The notes: generated by a model not told the origin, from the letters alone. A stretch of DNA of 62,496 bases from Flavobacteriales bacterium 33_180_T64 (GCA_002162685.1 MAAQ01000003.1:1-62496); one strand, 5' to 3'; positions 33,288 through 42,784 are shown, numbered from the stretch's first letter. Numbers and translations: made by a program.

Positions 33288-34307
33288 ATGAATCCAATAA
33301 TAAAATTATTTAGAGAAAAAATCTATACAGCCATTTTTCTGTTAGTACTCATACTTATTATAGGTGTTTTAGGGTTTAAGGTAATGTCTGATTATTCTTG
33401 GATTGACGCTATTTATATGACAGTTATTACCATTACAACTGTTGGGTTTGGAGAAGTTCAACCGTTAGATGACAATGCTAAAATTTTCACTGTATTTTTA
33501 ATCTTAACGAGTGTCGTCATTTTAGGGTATGCTATTACAGTGATTACCGAATATATTTTGAGTAAAAATAATTTTGAAGAATTAAAACAACGAAAAATGC
33601 AAAAGAGAATAAATAGTCTGTCAAATCATATCATTATTTGTGGCTACGGAAGAAATGGAAAGCAAGCAGCAAAAAAACTTTTAGCGTATAAAAAACCATT
33701 TGTTGTTATTGAAAAAAATAAAGAAACGATTGAAAAGTTTCAAAGTGAATTGGTGCCATTTGTTTTAGGAAATGCAAATGAAGATGAAGTGTTATTACAA
33801 GCAGGTATTGATAGGGCAAGTACCCTTATTTCTGCTTTACCAAACGATGCCGATAATTTATTTGTGGTACTATCGGCGAGACAGATTAATAGTAAAATGA
33901 ATATTATAAGTCGAGCGTCTCAAGAAACATCGTATCAAAAATTAAAATTGGCAGGCGCAAATAATGTCATTTTACCAGATAGAATTGGCGGTGATCATAT
34001 GGCATCTTTAGTTGTGGTGCCAGATTTAATCGAATTTATTGATAACTTATCTATTGTTGGAAAAGCCAACGTAAATATTGAAGAGATTGCAGTTGAAAAA
34101 TTATTTGTTGGAACCAAAATTGAAACATTAAGACATTTAGATTTAAGAAGAAAAACTGGCTGTACTGTAATTGGTTATAAGAATGGGACTGGTGAATATA
34201 TTGTAAATCCTGAAGCCGATATGCAATTAGAACCTAATTCAAAAATTATTGTTTTAGGAAGGCCAGAGCAAATTCAAAAGCTGAATTTACTTTACAATAT
34301 CGTATAA
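33288..34307 (+). CDS. Potassium channel with RCK (TrkA-N/TrkA-C) domains
   Basis: 339 residues: first membrane helix (about 13-33), pore loop with the selectivity filter TVGFG (51-55), second helix (65-90), then an RCK domain starting IICGYGRNGKQAAKKL (from ~115; Rossmann Gly motif) and a TrkA-C domain from ~250. It is a two-helix, MthK-like K+ channel gated by a ligand on the RCK ring. The last base of the PspC gene stop is 3 bases upstream. Confidence 0.92.
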   Translation: MNPIIKLFREKIYTAIFLLVLILIIGVLGFKVMSDYSWIDAIYMTVITITTVGFGEVQPLDDNAKIFTVFLILTSVVILGYAITVITEYILSKNNFEELKQRKMQKRINSLSNHIIICGYGRNGKQAAKKLLAYKKPFVVIEKNKETIEKFQSELVPFVLGNANEDEVLLQAGIDRASTLISALPNDADNLFVVLSARQINSKMNIISRASQETSYQKLKLAGANNVILPDRIGGDHMASLVVVPDLIEFIDNLSIVGKANVNIEEIAVEKLFVGTKIETLRHLDLRRKTGCTVIGYKNGTGEYIVNPEADMQLEPNSKIIVLGRPEQIQKLNLLYNIV

Positions 34308-34404
34308 TCCTAGTTTCATTTTAACAAGCGATGCTTTAAAAAGTCATTTTTTTTTAGCATATTGTGAGCTTTTACAAAAACTAACTAATTTAAATAATTC
34401 TCAA

Positions 34405-35997
34405 ATGAAGAAATCTCTTCTTTTACTTTTTACCCTTGTATTACCATTATTAACTTTTGCTCAAGATGCTGAGAAAGGTATTGATCAAATTATTGATGAA
34501 AAATTTGGTGATGCTACAGGCTGGTTTGTAAACTTTATATTTTATCAAATTGATTTTGGTGGAGGCATTAAAATATTTTGGGTACTGTTTCCATTAATTC
34601 TTGGAGCTATATACTTTACATTTTATTTTAAGTTTATAAACTTTCGTGGGTTTTTTACGTCTATTAATATAGTACGAGGTAAATATGATCATATAGATGG
34701 TCATGGATCACTAGAAGGTGCTGGAGATTCTACACCTGGAGGAGATGCTATTGAAACAATTAAAATTGAAGACCATGAAGGCGAAGTGAGTCATTTTCAG
34801 GCCTTAACAGCAGCGTTATCTGCAACCGTTGGTTTAGGAAACATCGCTGGTGTTGCAATTGCGGTATCTATTGGTGGTGCTGGAGCAACATTTTGGATGA
34901 TTGTTGCAGGATTATTAGGAATGGCTTCTAAATTTGTGGAATGTACACTTGGTGTAAAATATAGAGATATTGCTGAAGACGGAACTGTATTTGGTGGTCC
35001 AATGTATTACTTAACAAAAGGACTTAAGTCTAAAGGGCTTGCTGGTTTAGGTAAAGTGCTTGCAGCAGTTTTTGCAGTGTTTGTCATTGGAGGCTCGTTT
35101 GGAGGAGGTAATATGTTTCAAGTCAATCAAGCAGCTCAATTATTCGAGCATATGACTGGTGGTGAAGATTCATTTATAAATGGTTACCGTTGGGTTTTTG
35201 GACTAGTAATGGCAGTATTAGTAGGTATTGTAATCATTGGAGGAATTAAAAAAATAGCTAAAGTAACCGATAAGATTGTGCCTTTTATGGTGGTTATTTA
35301 TGTTGCAGCTTCGCTATTTGTTATTATAGCAAATTATAATATGATTGGTGATGCTTTTGCTCAAATATTTAATGGAGCATTCAGTCCAGAAGGTGTTGCA
35401 GGTGGTTTTGTTGGTGTTTTGGTGCAAGGATTTAGACGTGCAGCTTTTTCAAACGAAGCAGGTATTGGTTCTGCATCTATCGCGCATTCAGCAGTAAAAA
35501 CAAAATATGCGGCAAGTGAAGGAATGGTTGCATTATTAGAGCCATTTATTGATACAGTAGTGGTTTGTACAATGACCGCTTTAGTGTTAGTAATTACAGG
35601 AAATGTAACTGCAGCAAATGCAGGTTTAAATGATGCTGATGCCATTTTACTTACATCTGGAGCTTTCGAATCTGCTATCTCATGGTTCCCATATGTATTA
35701 ACGGTTGCAGTAGTTTTATTTGCCTTTAGTACAATGATTTCTTGGTCGTATTATGGTTACCAAGGTTGGGCTTATTTATTTGGAAGAACTAAAAAAATGG
35801 AATATGCATATAAAGTGTTATTCTGTTTATTTGTTATCGTTGGAGCATCAATTAGTTTGGGGTCTGTAATAGGATTCTCTGATGCCATGATTTTTGCTAT
35901 GATGGTGCCAAATATGATAGGACTTGTATTACTTGCACCAAAAGTAAAAGAAGAACTTAATAAATTTATGAAAGCTATAAAGGCTAAAAAAGCATAA
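34405..35997 (+). CDS. Alanine/glycine:cation symporter (AGCS family)
   Basis: 530 residues: the N-terminus MKKSLLLLFTLVLPLLTFAQ looks like a cleavable signal peptide, unusual for a transporter but recurrent in Bacteroidetes AGCS members. It is followed by the typical core with FRGFFTSINIVRGKYD, LSATVGLGNIAGVA, GGPMYYLTKGL and FRRAAFSNEAGIGSASIAHS. About ten membrane helices are visible. It imports alanine or glycine with Na+. The downstream ComEA-like gene starts 6 bases after its stop. Confidence 0.93.
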   Translation: MKKSLLLLFTLVLPLLTFAQDAEKGIDQIIDEKFGDATGWFVNFIFYQIDFGGGIKIFWVLFPLILGAIYFTFYFKFINFRGFFTSINIVRGKYDHIDGHGSLEGAGDSTPGGDAIETIKIEDHEGEVSHFQALTAALSATVGLGNIAGVAIAVSIGGAGATFWMIVAGLLGMASKFVECTLGVKYRDIAEDGTVFGGPMYYLTKGLKSKGLAGLGKVLAAVFAVFVIGGSFGGGNMFQVNQAAQLFEHMTGGEDSFINGYRWVFGLVMAVLVGIVIIGGIKKIAKVTDKIVPFMVVIYVAASLFVIIANYNMIGDAFAQIFNGAFSPEGVAGGFVGVLVQGFRRAAFSNEAGIGSASIAHSAVKTKYAASEGMVALLEPFIDTVVVCTMTALVLVITGNVTAANAGLNDADAILLTSGAFESAISWFPYVLTVAVVLFAFSTMISWSYYGYQGWAYLFGRTKKMEYAYKVLFCLFVIVGASISLGSVIGFSDAMIFAMMVPNMIGLVLLAPKVKEELNKFMKAIKAKKA

Positions 35998-36003
35998 ATC
36001 AAA

Positions 36004-36885
36004 ATGAAAAATATAAAATCCCACTTCATGTTTACTAAACAACAACGGAGTGGGATTTTTTTATTATTACTACTCATCTTAATTTTTCAGTGTGCCTATT
36101 TTTTTATTGATTTTTCTTCGGATGATTATGAAATAGAAACATTAAAACTTGCCAATTTTGAAGCAGAAGTAGACTCATTAAAGCAGTTAGTGCTTATAGA
36201 ACGTAACCCTAAAATATATCCATTTAATCCAAATTATATAACAGACTATAAAGGCTATACGCTTGGAATGTCTAATGCAGAAATTGATAGACTTCATGCA
36301 TTTCGAAAAATGAATAAATGGGTGAATTCAGCAGGAGAATTTCAAAACATTACAAAGGTGTCCGATTCGCTTTTAACTCAAATCTCTCCTTATTTTAAAT
36401 TTCCAGATTGGGTGACAAACCCAAAACCTAAAAGAAGTTATAATTTGTCGTATTCAAATTATAAAAAAACCAAAACCTTCTCTCAAAAACAAGATCTAAA
36501 TACAGCTTCCGCTGCACAACTAAAACGGGTATACGGGATAGGTGATAAGCTATCAGAACGTATTGTGAATTATAGAACTAAATCTGGAGGTTTTATTGCA
36601 GATGTACAGCTTCAAGACGTTTATGGATTATCACCAGAAGTGATTGAACGTGTCTTAAATGAGTTTACAGTAAAATCAGCAAAACCTATTACTAAAATTA
36701 ATGTCAATACTGCAACCCTTGATGAGTTGGTAAGAATTAAATATATAGATTATGAAATTGCACATCATATAATAGAACAAAGAACATTGCGTGAGGGCTT
36801 TACGTCTTTTGATGAATTAATGAAAGTTAAAGGTTTTCCTATAAAAAAAAGTGAGATAATTAAGCTATATTTGACATTCAATTAA
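36004..36885 (+). CDS. Helix-hairpin-helix (ComEA-like) membrane protein
   Basis: 293 residues: one N-terminal membrane helix (about 17-34), a middle region with EIDRLHAFRKMNKWVNSAGE, and two C-terminal HhH DNA-binding units (about 165-215: LNTASAAQLKRVYGIGDKLS; 233-290: INVNTATLDELVRIKYIDYE). The layout is like ComEA, the DNA-binding protein of natural transformation, but longer. DNA uptake is inference. It lies 6 bases after the transporter gene. Confidence 0.83.
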   Translation: MKNIKSHFMFTKQQRSGIFLLLLLILIFQCAYFFIDFSSDDYEIETLKLANFEAEVDSLKQLVLIERNPKIYPFNPNYITDYKGYTLGMSNAEIDRLHAFRKMNKWVNSAGEFQNITKVSDSLLTQISPYFKFPDWVTNPKPKRSYNLSYSNYKKTKTFSQKQDLNTASAAQLKRVYGIGDKLSERIVNYRTKSGGFIADVQLQDVYGLSPEVIERVLNEFTVKSAKPITKINVNTATLDELVRIKYIDYEIAHHIIEQRTLREGFTSFDELMKVKGFPIKKSEIIKLYLTFN

Positions 36886-36904
36886 TTATCAAAAAAAGCA
36901 AGTT

Positions 36905-38071
36905 ATGAGCAGTATGTACTTCACTGAAGAACATGAATTATTTAGGCAAAGTTTAAAAGACTTTTTAAAAAAAGAAGTTGTTCCACATATAGATAAATGG
37001 GAAGAAACAGGACATATCGAGCGTTTCATTTGGGAGAAATTTGGAGAAATGGGCTACTTTGGTTTAGCATACCCTGAAGCTTATGGAGGCTTAGAGCTAG
37101 ACTTGTTTTATACTGTTATTTTACTTGAAGAACTTCAAAAAATAGATTCAGGCGGATTTGCAGCAGCAATGTGGGCACACGCTTATTTAGCAATGACACA
37201 TGTTAATAAAGAAGGGGATCATGCTCTTAAAGAAAAATATCTTACACCAAGTATTACAGGTGAAAAAATAGGTTGTCTTTGTATAACAGAACCATTTGGA
37301 GGGAGTGATGTTGCTGGAATGCGAACAACAGCCGTAAAAAAAGGAGATACTTATGTTTTAAATGGGTCAAAAACCTTTATTACAAATGGGATGTATAGTG
37401 ACTATTTAGTTGTTGCAGCAAAAACAAATCCTGAATTAGGAAATAAAGGCATTAGTATATTTATAATGGATCGTGATACTCCAGGAATCTCTGCTACTAA
37501 ATTAGATAAATTAGGTTGGAGAGCTTCAGATACTGGTGAGATTGCTTTTGATAATGTTACTATTCCTGTCTCTAATTTAATGGGAGAAGAAAATAAAGGC
37601 TTCCCTTATATCATGCAGCATTTTGCCTTAGAACGTTTAATCATGGGAATAAATGCACATGCCAGAGCAGAATATGCTTTAGAATATGCACAGAAATACA
37701 TGAGTGAGAGACAAGCCTTTGGGAAATCTATAAATAAATTTCAAGCATTGCGTCATGCTTTTGCAGATTGTTATGCAGATATGGTAATGTGTAAAGAGTT
37801 TAATTATACAGTTGCAAATCGTTTAAATAAAGGCGAATATGTTGTTAAAGAAGCTACCATTTCAAAATTGCGCTCTACTAAAATGGCCGATGAGGTAATT
37901 TATCAATGTCTACAATTTTTAGGAGGTTATGGTTATATGGAAGAATTCCCTATGGCAAGATTATTGCGTGATAGTAGGTTGGGACCAATTGGTGGTGGCA
38001 CGTCAGAGATATTAAGAGAGATTATAGCCAAAATGGTAATTGATAATAAAGATTATAAACCAGCTACATAA
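36905..38071 (+). CDS. Acyl-CoA dehydrogenase
   Basis: 388 residues: N-terminal domain (MYFTEEHELFRQSLKDFLKK), FAD and acyl-CoA contacts CITEPFGGSDVAGMRTTAVK and GSKTFITNGMYSDY, and C-terminal GGYGYMEEFPMARLLRDSRL. The usual MCAD catalytic Glu near the end (YEGT) is replaced by GGGTSEI, while Glu in FALERLIMG (about 247) sits where isovaleryl-CoA and long-chain enzymes keep their base, so a related substrate (branched or long acyl, or glutaryl-type) is likely. Exact substrate not assignable. Confidence 0.93.
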   Translation: MSSMYFTEEHELFRQSLKDFLKKEVVPHIDKWEETGHIERFIWEKFGEMGYFGLAYPEAYGGLELDLFYTVILLEELQKIDSGGFAAAMWAHAYLAMTHVNKEGDHALKEKYLTPSITGEKIGCLCITEPFGGSDVAGMRTTAVKKGDTYVLNGSKTFITNGMYSDYLVVAAKTNPELGNKGISIFIMDRDTPGISATKLDKLGWRASDTGEIAFDNVTIPVSNLMGEENKGFPYIMQHFALERLIMGINAHARAEYALEYAQKYMSERQAFGKSINKFQALRHAFADCYADMVMCKEFNYTVANRLNKGEYVVKEATISKLRSTKMADEVIYQCLQFLGGYGYMEEFPMARLLRDSRLGPIGGGTSEILREIIAKMVIDNKDYKPAT

Positions 38072-38130
38072 TTTTTCTTCGGAAGAATAGCAAACCAAAC
38101 TGTTCCGATAAATTAAATAGAACACTTAGT

Positions 38131-39561
38131 ATGGGAATTAAAATCACAAAGAAATATCTAATATTTGCAATAACGCTTTTTTCACTGTTTGGGTATTCGC
38201 AAACGGAAGTCAAAAATAAAATTGTTGATTTTGGAACTTTGATTCCTATAGAGAGCGCAAGTATTTATGTGAAAAACACAACAATAGGTACTGTTAGTAA
38301 TTCTGATGGGAAGTTTATACTTCAGGTTCCACAAGAATTTTCTAATGACACCCTTATTGTCTCCTCTATTGGTTATAAGAGTTTTAAGATCCCTGTAAGT
38401 GAATTTGATAATGCGGCTGATATCTATTTAGAAGAAGATGTAGCTTCACTAGATGAGATTATTTTAATTGCTAAAACACGTCCTAAAACAGGAAACGAAA
38501 TTGTATTAAAAGCAATTGAAAGGCTTTCTGAAAATTTACCAGATTCAGCATACATTCAAAAAGGTTTTTTACGACATAAAGAACGTAATAAAATTGAATT
38601 TAAATGGCTTATTGAAAGCGCCATAACCGTTTACGATTCTGGCTATGGTTCTAAAAGTTCTGACTATTTGAAGATTAACGTAGACCAAATGCGTAAAAGC
38701 TATGATTTGAGAGATGTCGATAGTGTCTTTTCTTATGTGTCATATAATAATCAAAATGCTAAACGTAGAAGTAGACTTAAACCAAAAGACGTCGATAGGA
38801 GCAAACTAAAAACATCACAATTAGTAAAAGCTATTAAATGGAATGATAATCGAGTTAATGGTTTGCAAAATTTATTTCAAGGAAAATTAAACTTACTTCG
38901 TAATTCAAATGATGCTAAAGCCTTATTTGGAGAAGATATATTAGATAAACACCAGTTTGAATTAGATACACTTTTAGTTGATAATGATCGAAAGCTATAT
39001 AAAATTAAAATTTCAGAAAGTACAGATTTTGTAGGTCTTGATACTAAAGGGATTTTTAATGAAGGTTATGTGGCTAATGGTTGGCTCTATATTTACTATG
39101 ATAATTATGCAATTAAAAAAATAGAGTATGAGCTTGTAGCTGCTTCAGATGCACAAAAAGTAAGAAGCAAACGATTATTTGATACGCAGGTAAATCATAA
39201 ACTTGTGGTGACTTATATAGAGTATGAAGATAAAATGTATCCTAATTATATTTACTACGAAACACCAAAGCTTGTTAATGTTGGCTTTAAAACTAATGAA
39301 AAAGTAAACGACGAAGAAAAAGAAAGATATAATAAAGAAGAGCGTTATTACTATACTGTACAAGAAATATTGTTTTCTGAAATCATTTTAGATAAAACAG
39401 TAATTAATATGGCACTTCAAAGCGATTGGGATATGGATATTTTTTCTCCTAAACCTTACAATAAAAACTTTTGGAAAAACTATAATGTCTTATTAGAAAG
39501 TGAAGAAGACGAAAAACTTATTCAAGACCTTAGTCAGCGCGCTTCACTATTTAAAGATTGA
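38131..39561 (+). CDS. Exported protein with carboxypeptidase-like regulatory domain
   Basis: 476 residues: signal peptide (ITKKYLIFAITLFSLFGYSQ, cleaved near YSQ), then a CarboxypepD_reg-like domain (about 30-100: VKNKIVDFGTLIPIESASIY, GKFILQVP, LIVSSIGYKSFKIPV) as found in TonB-dependent receptors, and a long beta-rich region (about 130-470) of unknown role containing RLFDTQVNHKLVVTYIEYED. No barrel ending is visible, so it is not a receptor itself. The terminator at 39597 closes the transcript. Confidence 0.83.
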   Translation: MGIKITKKYLIFAITLFSLFGYSQTEVKNKIVDFGTLIPIESASIYVKNTTIGTVSNSDGKFILQVPQEFSNDTLIVSSIGYKSFKIPVSEFDNAADIYLEEDVASLDEIILIAKTRPKTGNEIVLKAIERLSENLPDSAYIQKGFLRHKERNKIEFKWLIESAITVYDSGYGSKSSDYLKINVDQMRKSYDLRDVDSVFSYVSYNNQNAKRRSRLKPKDVDRSKLKTSQLVKAIKWNDNRVNGLQNLFQGKLNLLRNSNDAKALFGEDILDKHQFELDTLLVDNDRKLYKIKISESTDFVGLDTKGIFNEGYVANGWLYIYYDNYAIKKIEYELVAASDAQKVRSKRLFDTQVNHKLVVTYIEYEDKMYPNYIYYETPKLVNVGFKTNEKVNDEEKERYNKEERYYYTVQEILFSEIILDKTVINMALQSDWDMDIFSPKPYNKNFWKNYNVLLESEEDEKLIQDLSQRASLFKD

Positions 39562-39596
39562 TTGCCTAAATCATTTAAATATTAGAAAAATTCTTA

Positions 39597-39628
39597 AAGT
39601 CAAAGTTTTAAACTTTGGCTTTTTTTTG
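39597..39628 (+). terminator. Rho-independent terminator
   Basis: Stem AAGTCAAAGTT/AACTTTGGCTT (11 bp with one G-T pair), 3-base loop TTA, followed by a T run. Confidence 0.8.
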
Positions 39629-39672
39629 AACACTTTCAAAGATACTTCTCTCAAAATTAAATAGTTATTAAC

Positions 39673-39688
39673 ACGAAAACGTTTGCGT
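39673..39688. promoter_or_regulatory. LacI-family operator upstream of the alpha-amylase gene
   Basis: ACGAAAACGTTTGCGT is a near-perfect 16-bp palindrome (14 of 16 symmetric) with the central AAACGTTT typical of LacI/GalR-family sites. It lies 68 bases upstream of the amylase ATG. The regulator itself is not in this window. Confidence 0.6.
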
Positions 39689-39755
39689 AAAGGTTTGAGT
39701 TTTGGTTTGGTTCTTAATTCTTGTAAATTAACTACTTAACCAAATCTTATGTTTT

Positions 39756-41135
39756 ATGAAAAATTTTAAATTTTTAAGTATGGCATTCATAATGCTATGT
39801 TTATTTAATTGTAACAGTGATGATTTATCTGTTACAGAAGAACCTACACAACAGAAACAAACCAATCAAACGGTCTCACAACGAGAAGGCTTAAAACCCA
39901 TAGGAGAAGGCGTTATGATGCAGGCTTTTTATTGGGATGTTCCTGCAGGTGGTACTTGGTGGAACACTTTAGATTCTAAAGTTGCCGATTGGAGTAATGC
40001 TGGAATTGATGCGATATGGCTCCCACCTGTGTCTAAAGCTCAAAACGGACCATTTTCAATGGGGTATGATCCATTTGATTATTTCGACTTTGGAGAATAC
40101 AACCAAATGGGAAGTGTAGAAACACGCTTTGGATCCAGAACCGAACTTACTAATATGATAACTACTGCACATCAAAACGGACTTAGTGTTATTGCAGATA
40201 TTGTAATCAATCATAATAGTGGTGGTGCTAGTGAGTCTAATCCGTATACAGGAGGGAATACTTGGACTGATTTCAATCCTTTGTCGGGTAATTTTTATCG
40301 TTCGTCAACAGATTTTCATGCAAATAATATACATAATAACGATTTAGGAGCCTTTGGAGGATTTCCAGATTTATGTCATCATCAAACCTATGTTCAAGAT
40401 TGGCTTTGGAAAAACTCAAATAGCGTGGCAAAATATTATAGAGATGTTATTGGTTTTGATGGTTGGCGTTTTGATTATGTAAAAGGGTTTGAACCATGGG
40501 TTGTAAAAGATTGGAAAAATGAAGTTGGAGGTTTTTCTGTAGGTGAATATTGGGATAGTAATGTGTCAACATTAGACTGGTGGACAGGGGCTGCAGAAGC
40601 AAGTGCCTTTGATTTTGCATGTTACTATAAAATGAGAGATGCATTTATAGGGAATAATCTTAGCGTTCTTAATGATAATATGCTATGGAAACAAGACGCT
40701 TCTAAGGCCGTTACATTTGTTACCAATCATGATACTGATGAAATTATAAATAATAAAATTTTAGCTTATGCATATATATTAACTCATGAAGGGTATCCAA
40801 CAATTTTTTATAGAGATTATGAAGAATGGTTAAATAAAGAACGTTTAAATAATCTTATTTGGATTCATAATAATTTGGCAAGTGGAAGTACTACAATATT
40901 ACACGCGGATACAGATGAATATATTGCAAAAAGGAATGGGTATAATAATGCAGGTTTGATTGTTTATATAAATAATTCAAATTCATGGCAAGAACGATGG
41001 ATAGAAACAAATTGGTCAAATACAGTAATTAAAGATTATACAGGTCATTCTGGATGGGAACCAACAACGCAATCTGGTAAATGGGTTAAAATACAAGCAC
41101 CACCAAAAAGTTATTCAGTTTGGTCTGTGAAATAG
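39756..41135 (+). CDS. Lipoprotein alpha-amylase (GH13)
   Basis: 459 residues: signal peptide with lipobox LFNC (Cys19), a Gln/Thr-rich linker, then a GH13 barrel. Conserved regions: VIADIVINHN (region I), GWRFDYVKGF (II, nucleophile Asp240), VGEYWD (III, acid/base Glu264) and FVTNHDTDE (IV, Asp326). A C-terminal beta domain with IKDYTGHSGWEPT follows. It degrades alpha-1,4-glucan outside or at the surface of the cell. No SusC/SusD genes are adjacent; a LacI-type site lies upstream, suggesting maltose-type control from elsewhere. Confidence 0.93.
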   Translation: MKNFKFLSMAFIMLCLFNCNSDDLSVTEEPTQQKQTNQTVSQREGLKPIGEGVMMQAFYWDVPAGGTWWNTLDSKVADWSNAGIDAIWLPPVSKAQNGPFSMGYDPFDYFDFGEYNQMGSVETRFGSRTELTNMITTAHQNGLSVIADIVINHNSGGASESNPYTGGNTWTDFNPLSGNFYRSSTDFHANNIHNNDLGAFGGFPDLCHHQTYVQDWLWKNSNSVAKYYRDVIGFDGWRFDYVKGFEPWVVKDWKNEVGGFSVGEYWDSNVSTLDWWTGAAEASAFDFACYYKMRDAFIGNNLSVLNDNMLWKQDASKAVTFVTNHDTDEIINNKILAYAYILTHEGYPTIFYRDYEEWLNKERLNNLIWIHNNLASGSTTILHADTDEYIAKRNGYNNAGLIVYINNSNSWQERWIETNWSNTVIKDYTGHSGWEPTTQSGKWVKIQAPPKSYSVWSVK

Positions 41136-41184
41136 CCTCAAATTAAATTTTATAATTTTTAATTGTACATATAAAATTACTTTA

Positions 41185-41192
41185 TATATTTG
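41185..41192 (+). promoter_or_regulatory. -7 box for rpsU
   Basis: TATATTTG, an exact TAnnTTTG match, 38 bases upstream of the rpsU ATG. Confidence 0.65.
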
Positions 41193-41215
41193 CAGCCTTA
41201 AAAATTCTAAAAGAG

Positions 41216-41221
41216 AGGAGG
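41216..41221 (+). promoter_or_regulatory. Strong Shine-Dalgarno sequence of rpsU
   Basis: AGGAGG inside AGAGAGGAGG, with 9 bases to the ATG at 41231. It stands out because most other genes in this window have AT-rich leaders without a recognisable ribosome site. Confidence 0.85.
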
Positions 41222-41230
41222 TTAAGAACT

Positions 41231-41425
41231 ATGTTAATAATTCCAGTAAAATCAGGAGAAAATATAGATAGAGCGTTAAAACGTTACAAACGAAAGTTTG
41301 TCAAGACAACGGTTAAAAACCAGTTGCAAGAACGTAAACAATTTACCAAACCTTCTATGGCACGTAGAACTCAAGTGCAAAAAGCGCAGTATGTTCAAGG
41401 TCTTAGAGATCAAGAAGCTGTATAG
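41231..41425 (+). CDS. rpsU: 30S ribosomal protein S21 (bS21)
   Basis: 64 residues: MLIIPVKSGENIDRALKRYK, then RKFVKTTVKNQLQERKQFTK, all typical of bS21. It is basic and ends with QAEAV-like acidic-neutral tail (GLRDQEAV). In Flavobacterium ribosomes bS21, with bS18 and bS6, covers the anti-Shine-Dalgarno end of 16S rRNA, which explains the scarcity of SD sequences in this phylum. The gene's own strong SD fits control by bS21 supply: ribosomes lacking bS21 would have a free anti-SD and translate this mRNA preferentially. A clear terminator follows. Confidence 0.96.
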   Translation: MLIIPVKSGENIDRALKRYKRKFVKTTVKNQLQERKQFTKPSMARRTQVQKAQYVQGLRDQEAV

Positions 41426-41445
41426 TTTGTATTTTAAAATCATAT

Positions 41446-41476
41446 AATCCTGCTTAATTTAAGCAGGATTTTTTTT
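41446..41476 (+). terminator. Rho-independent terminator of rpsU
   Basis: Stem AATCCTGCTT/AAGCAGGATT (10 bp), 5-base loop, then a T run. Confidence 0.9.
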
Positions 41477-41542
41477 GCTCTATAGTGAAATATCAATAAA
41501 AGGTTGTACTTTTAATTTATACTTTAGTTAAAGCATATAAAT

Positions 41543-42433
41543 ATGGCTTTCAAAGCATTTTCAGATTATTTACTGTTAGAAAAAAACTATTCTAAGCTAA
41601 CACTCAAAGCTTATTCTAATGACTTAAAAGAATTTGAAAGGTTTATATCTTCAGAATTTCAATCAGGTACAATAAATCATGTTAACTATCAACAAATTAG
41701 AAGTTGGATTGTTGCTTTAGTAGAAAGTGGAATCACCAACCGAAGTATTAATAGAAAGATTTCTTCGTTAAACACTTATTATAAATTTCTTTTAAAAATA
41801 AAAGAGATAGATGTCAATCCTCTTAATAAACACAAGGCATTAAAGGTTAGTAAAAAAATACAAATCCCTTTTTCTGAAGCGGAAATGAAAGCTGTTCTAG
41901 AAGAATTTAATTCTGCTAAAGATTTTGAAGGATTGCGAAACAAACTTATTGTCGAGCTTTTTTATGCTACTGGAATAAGACGAATAGAGTTGGTGCAGCT
42001 TAAAATGGCAGACGTTGATATTGCTAATAAAACACTCAAAGTTTTAGGGAAGCGAAATAAGGAACGCTATATCCCGTTAATTGACTCTGTAATTACTGCT
42101 ATTAAAGCGTATATAGAGAAAAGAAGCGAATTAGAAATTATTAATGATAAATCTTATTTATTTTTAACAAAAAAAGGGGTTAAAGTTTATGAAACTCTTG
42201 TTTACAGAATTATAAATGATTACCTTAGTAAGGTATCTACAAAAGTAAAAAGGAGTCCGCATATATTAAGACACTCATTTGCAACTCATTTACTTAATCA
42301 AGGTGCAAATCTAAATGCTGTAAAAGAACTTCTTGGTCATTCAAGTTTAGCAGCAACCCAAGTCTATACACATAATAGTATAGCTGAATTGAAAAAAGTG
42401 TATTCGAACACACATCCAAGAAGCAAAAAGTAA
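41543..42433 (+). CDS. xerC: Tyrosine recombinase XerC/XerD
   Basis: 296 residues: N-terminal SAM-like core-binding domain (about 1-85: FSDYLLLEKNYSKLTLKAYS, GITNRSINRKISSLNTYYKF) and a C-terminal catalytic domain with the Arg in ATGIRRIELVQL, Lys in LGKRNKERYIPL, HILRHSFATH (His and Arg), LGHSSLAATQVYTH (His and the nucleophile Tyr near 278). All five residues are present. Length and context (housekeeping, between rpsU and hpf, no phage genes) fit the chromosome-dimer resolvase rather than an integrase. XerC versus XerD cannot be told by eye. Confidence 0.93.
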   Translation: MAFKAFSDYLLLEKNYSKLTLKAYSNDLKEFERFISSEFQSGTINHVNYQQIRSWIVALVESGITNRSINRKISSLNTYYKFLLKIKEIDVNPLNKHKALKVSKKIQIPFSEAEMKAVLEEFNSAKDFEGLRNKLIVELFYATGIRRIELVQLKMADVDIANKTLKVLGKRNKERYIPLIDSVITAIKAYIEKRSELEIINDKSYLFLTKKGVKVYETLVYRIINDYLSKVSTKVKRSPHILRHSFATHLLNQGANLNAVKELLGHSSLAATQVYTHNSIAELKKVYSNTHPRSKK

Positions 42434-42461
42434 TTTTGTTAAACCAATTAAAAGAACGAAT

Positions 42462-42764
42462 ATGAAGGTAAACACACAATCTGTAAATTTCAATGCAGAC
42501 AAAAAGCTAATAGATTTTATTCAAAAGCGAATGGACAAGTTAGATATGTTCTATGATAAAGTCATACAATCTGATGTATATCTTAAAGTTGAAAATACAA
42601 GCGATAAGGAAAATAAAATTTTTGAAGCTAGAGTAAAAGTGCCTGGAGATAGTTTTATTGTTAAAAAGCAATGTAAAACATTTGAAGAGGGAACAGATAT
42701 GGCCGTTTCATCCCTTGAAAGGCAGTTAAAAAAGCGAAAAGAAAAATTAAGAGCACATATCTGA
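42462..42764 (+). CDS. hpf: Ribosome hibernation factor, short form (HPF/RaiA)
   Basis: 100 residues: KVNTQSVNFNADKKLIDFIQ, FEARVKVPGDSFIVKKQCKT and FEEGTDMAVSSLERQLKKRK are the beta-alpha-beta HPF fold. The C-terminal dimerisation domain of long HPF is absent, so this is the short form. It binds the 30S tRNA channel when growth stops. Located 28 bases after xerC. Confidence 0.93.
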   Translation: MKVNTQSVNFNADKKLIDFIQKRMDKLDMFYDKVIQSDVYLKVENTSDKENKIFEARVKVPGDSFIVKKQCKTFEEGTDMAVSSLERQLKKRKEKLRAHI

Positions 42765-42784
42765 TAAAATTTTTCAAAAAATGT

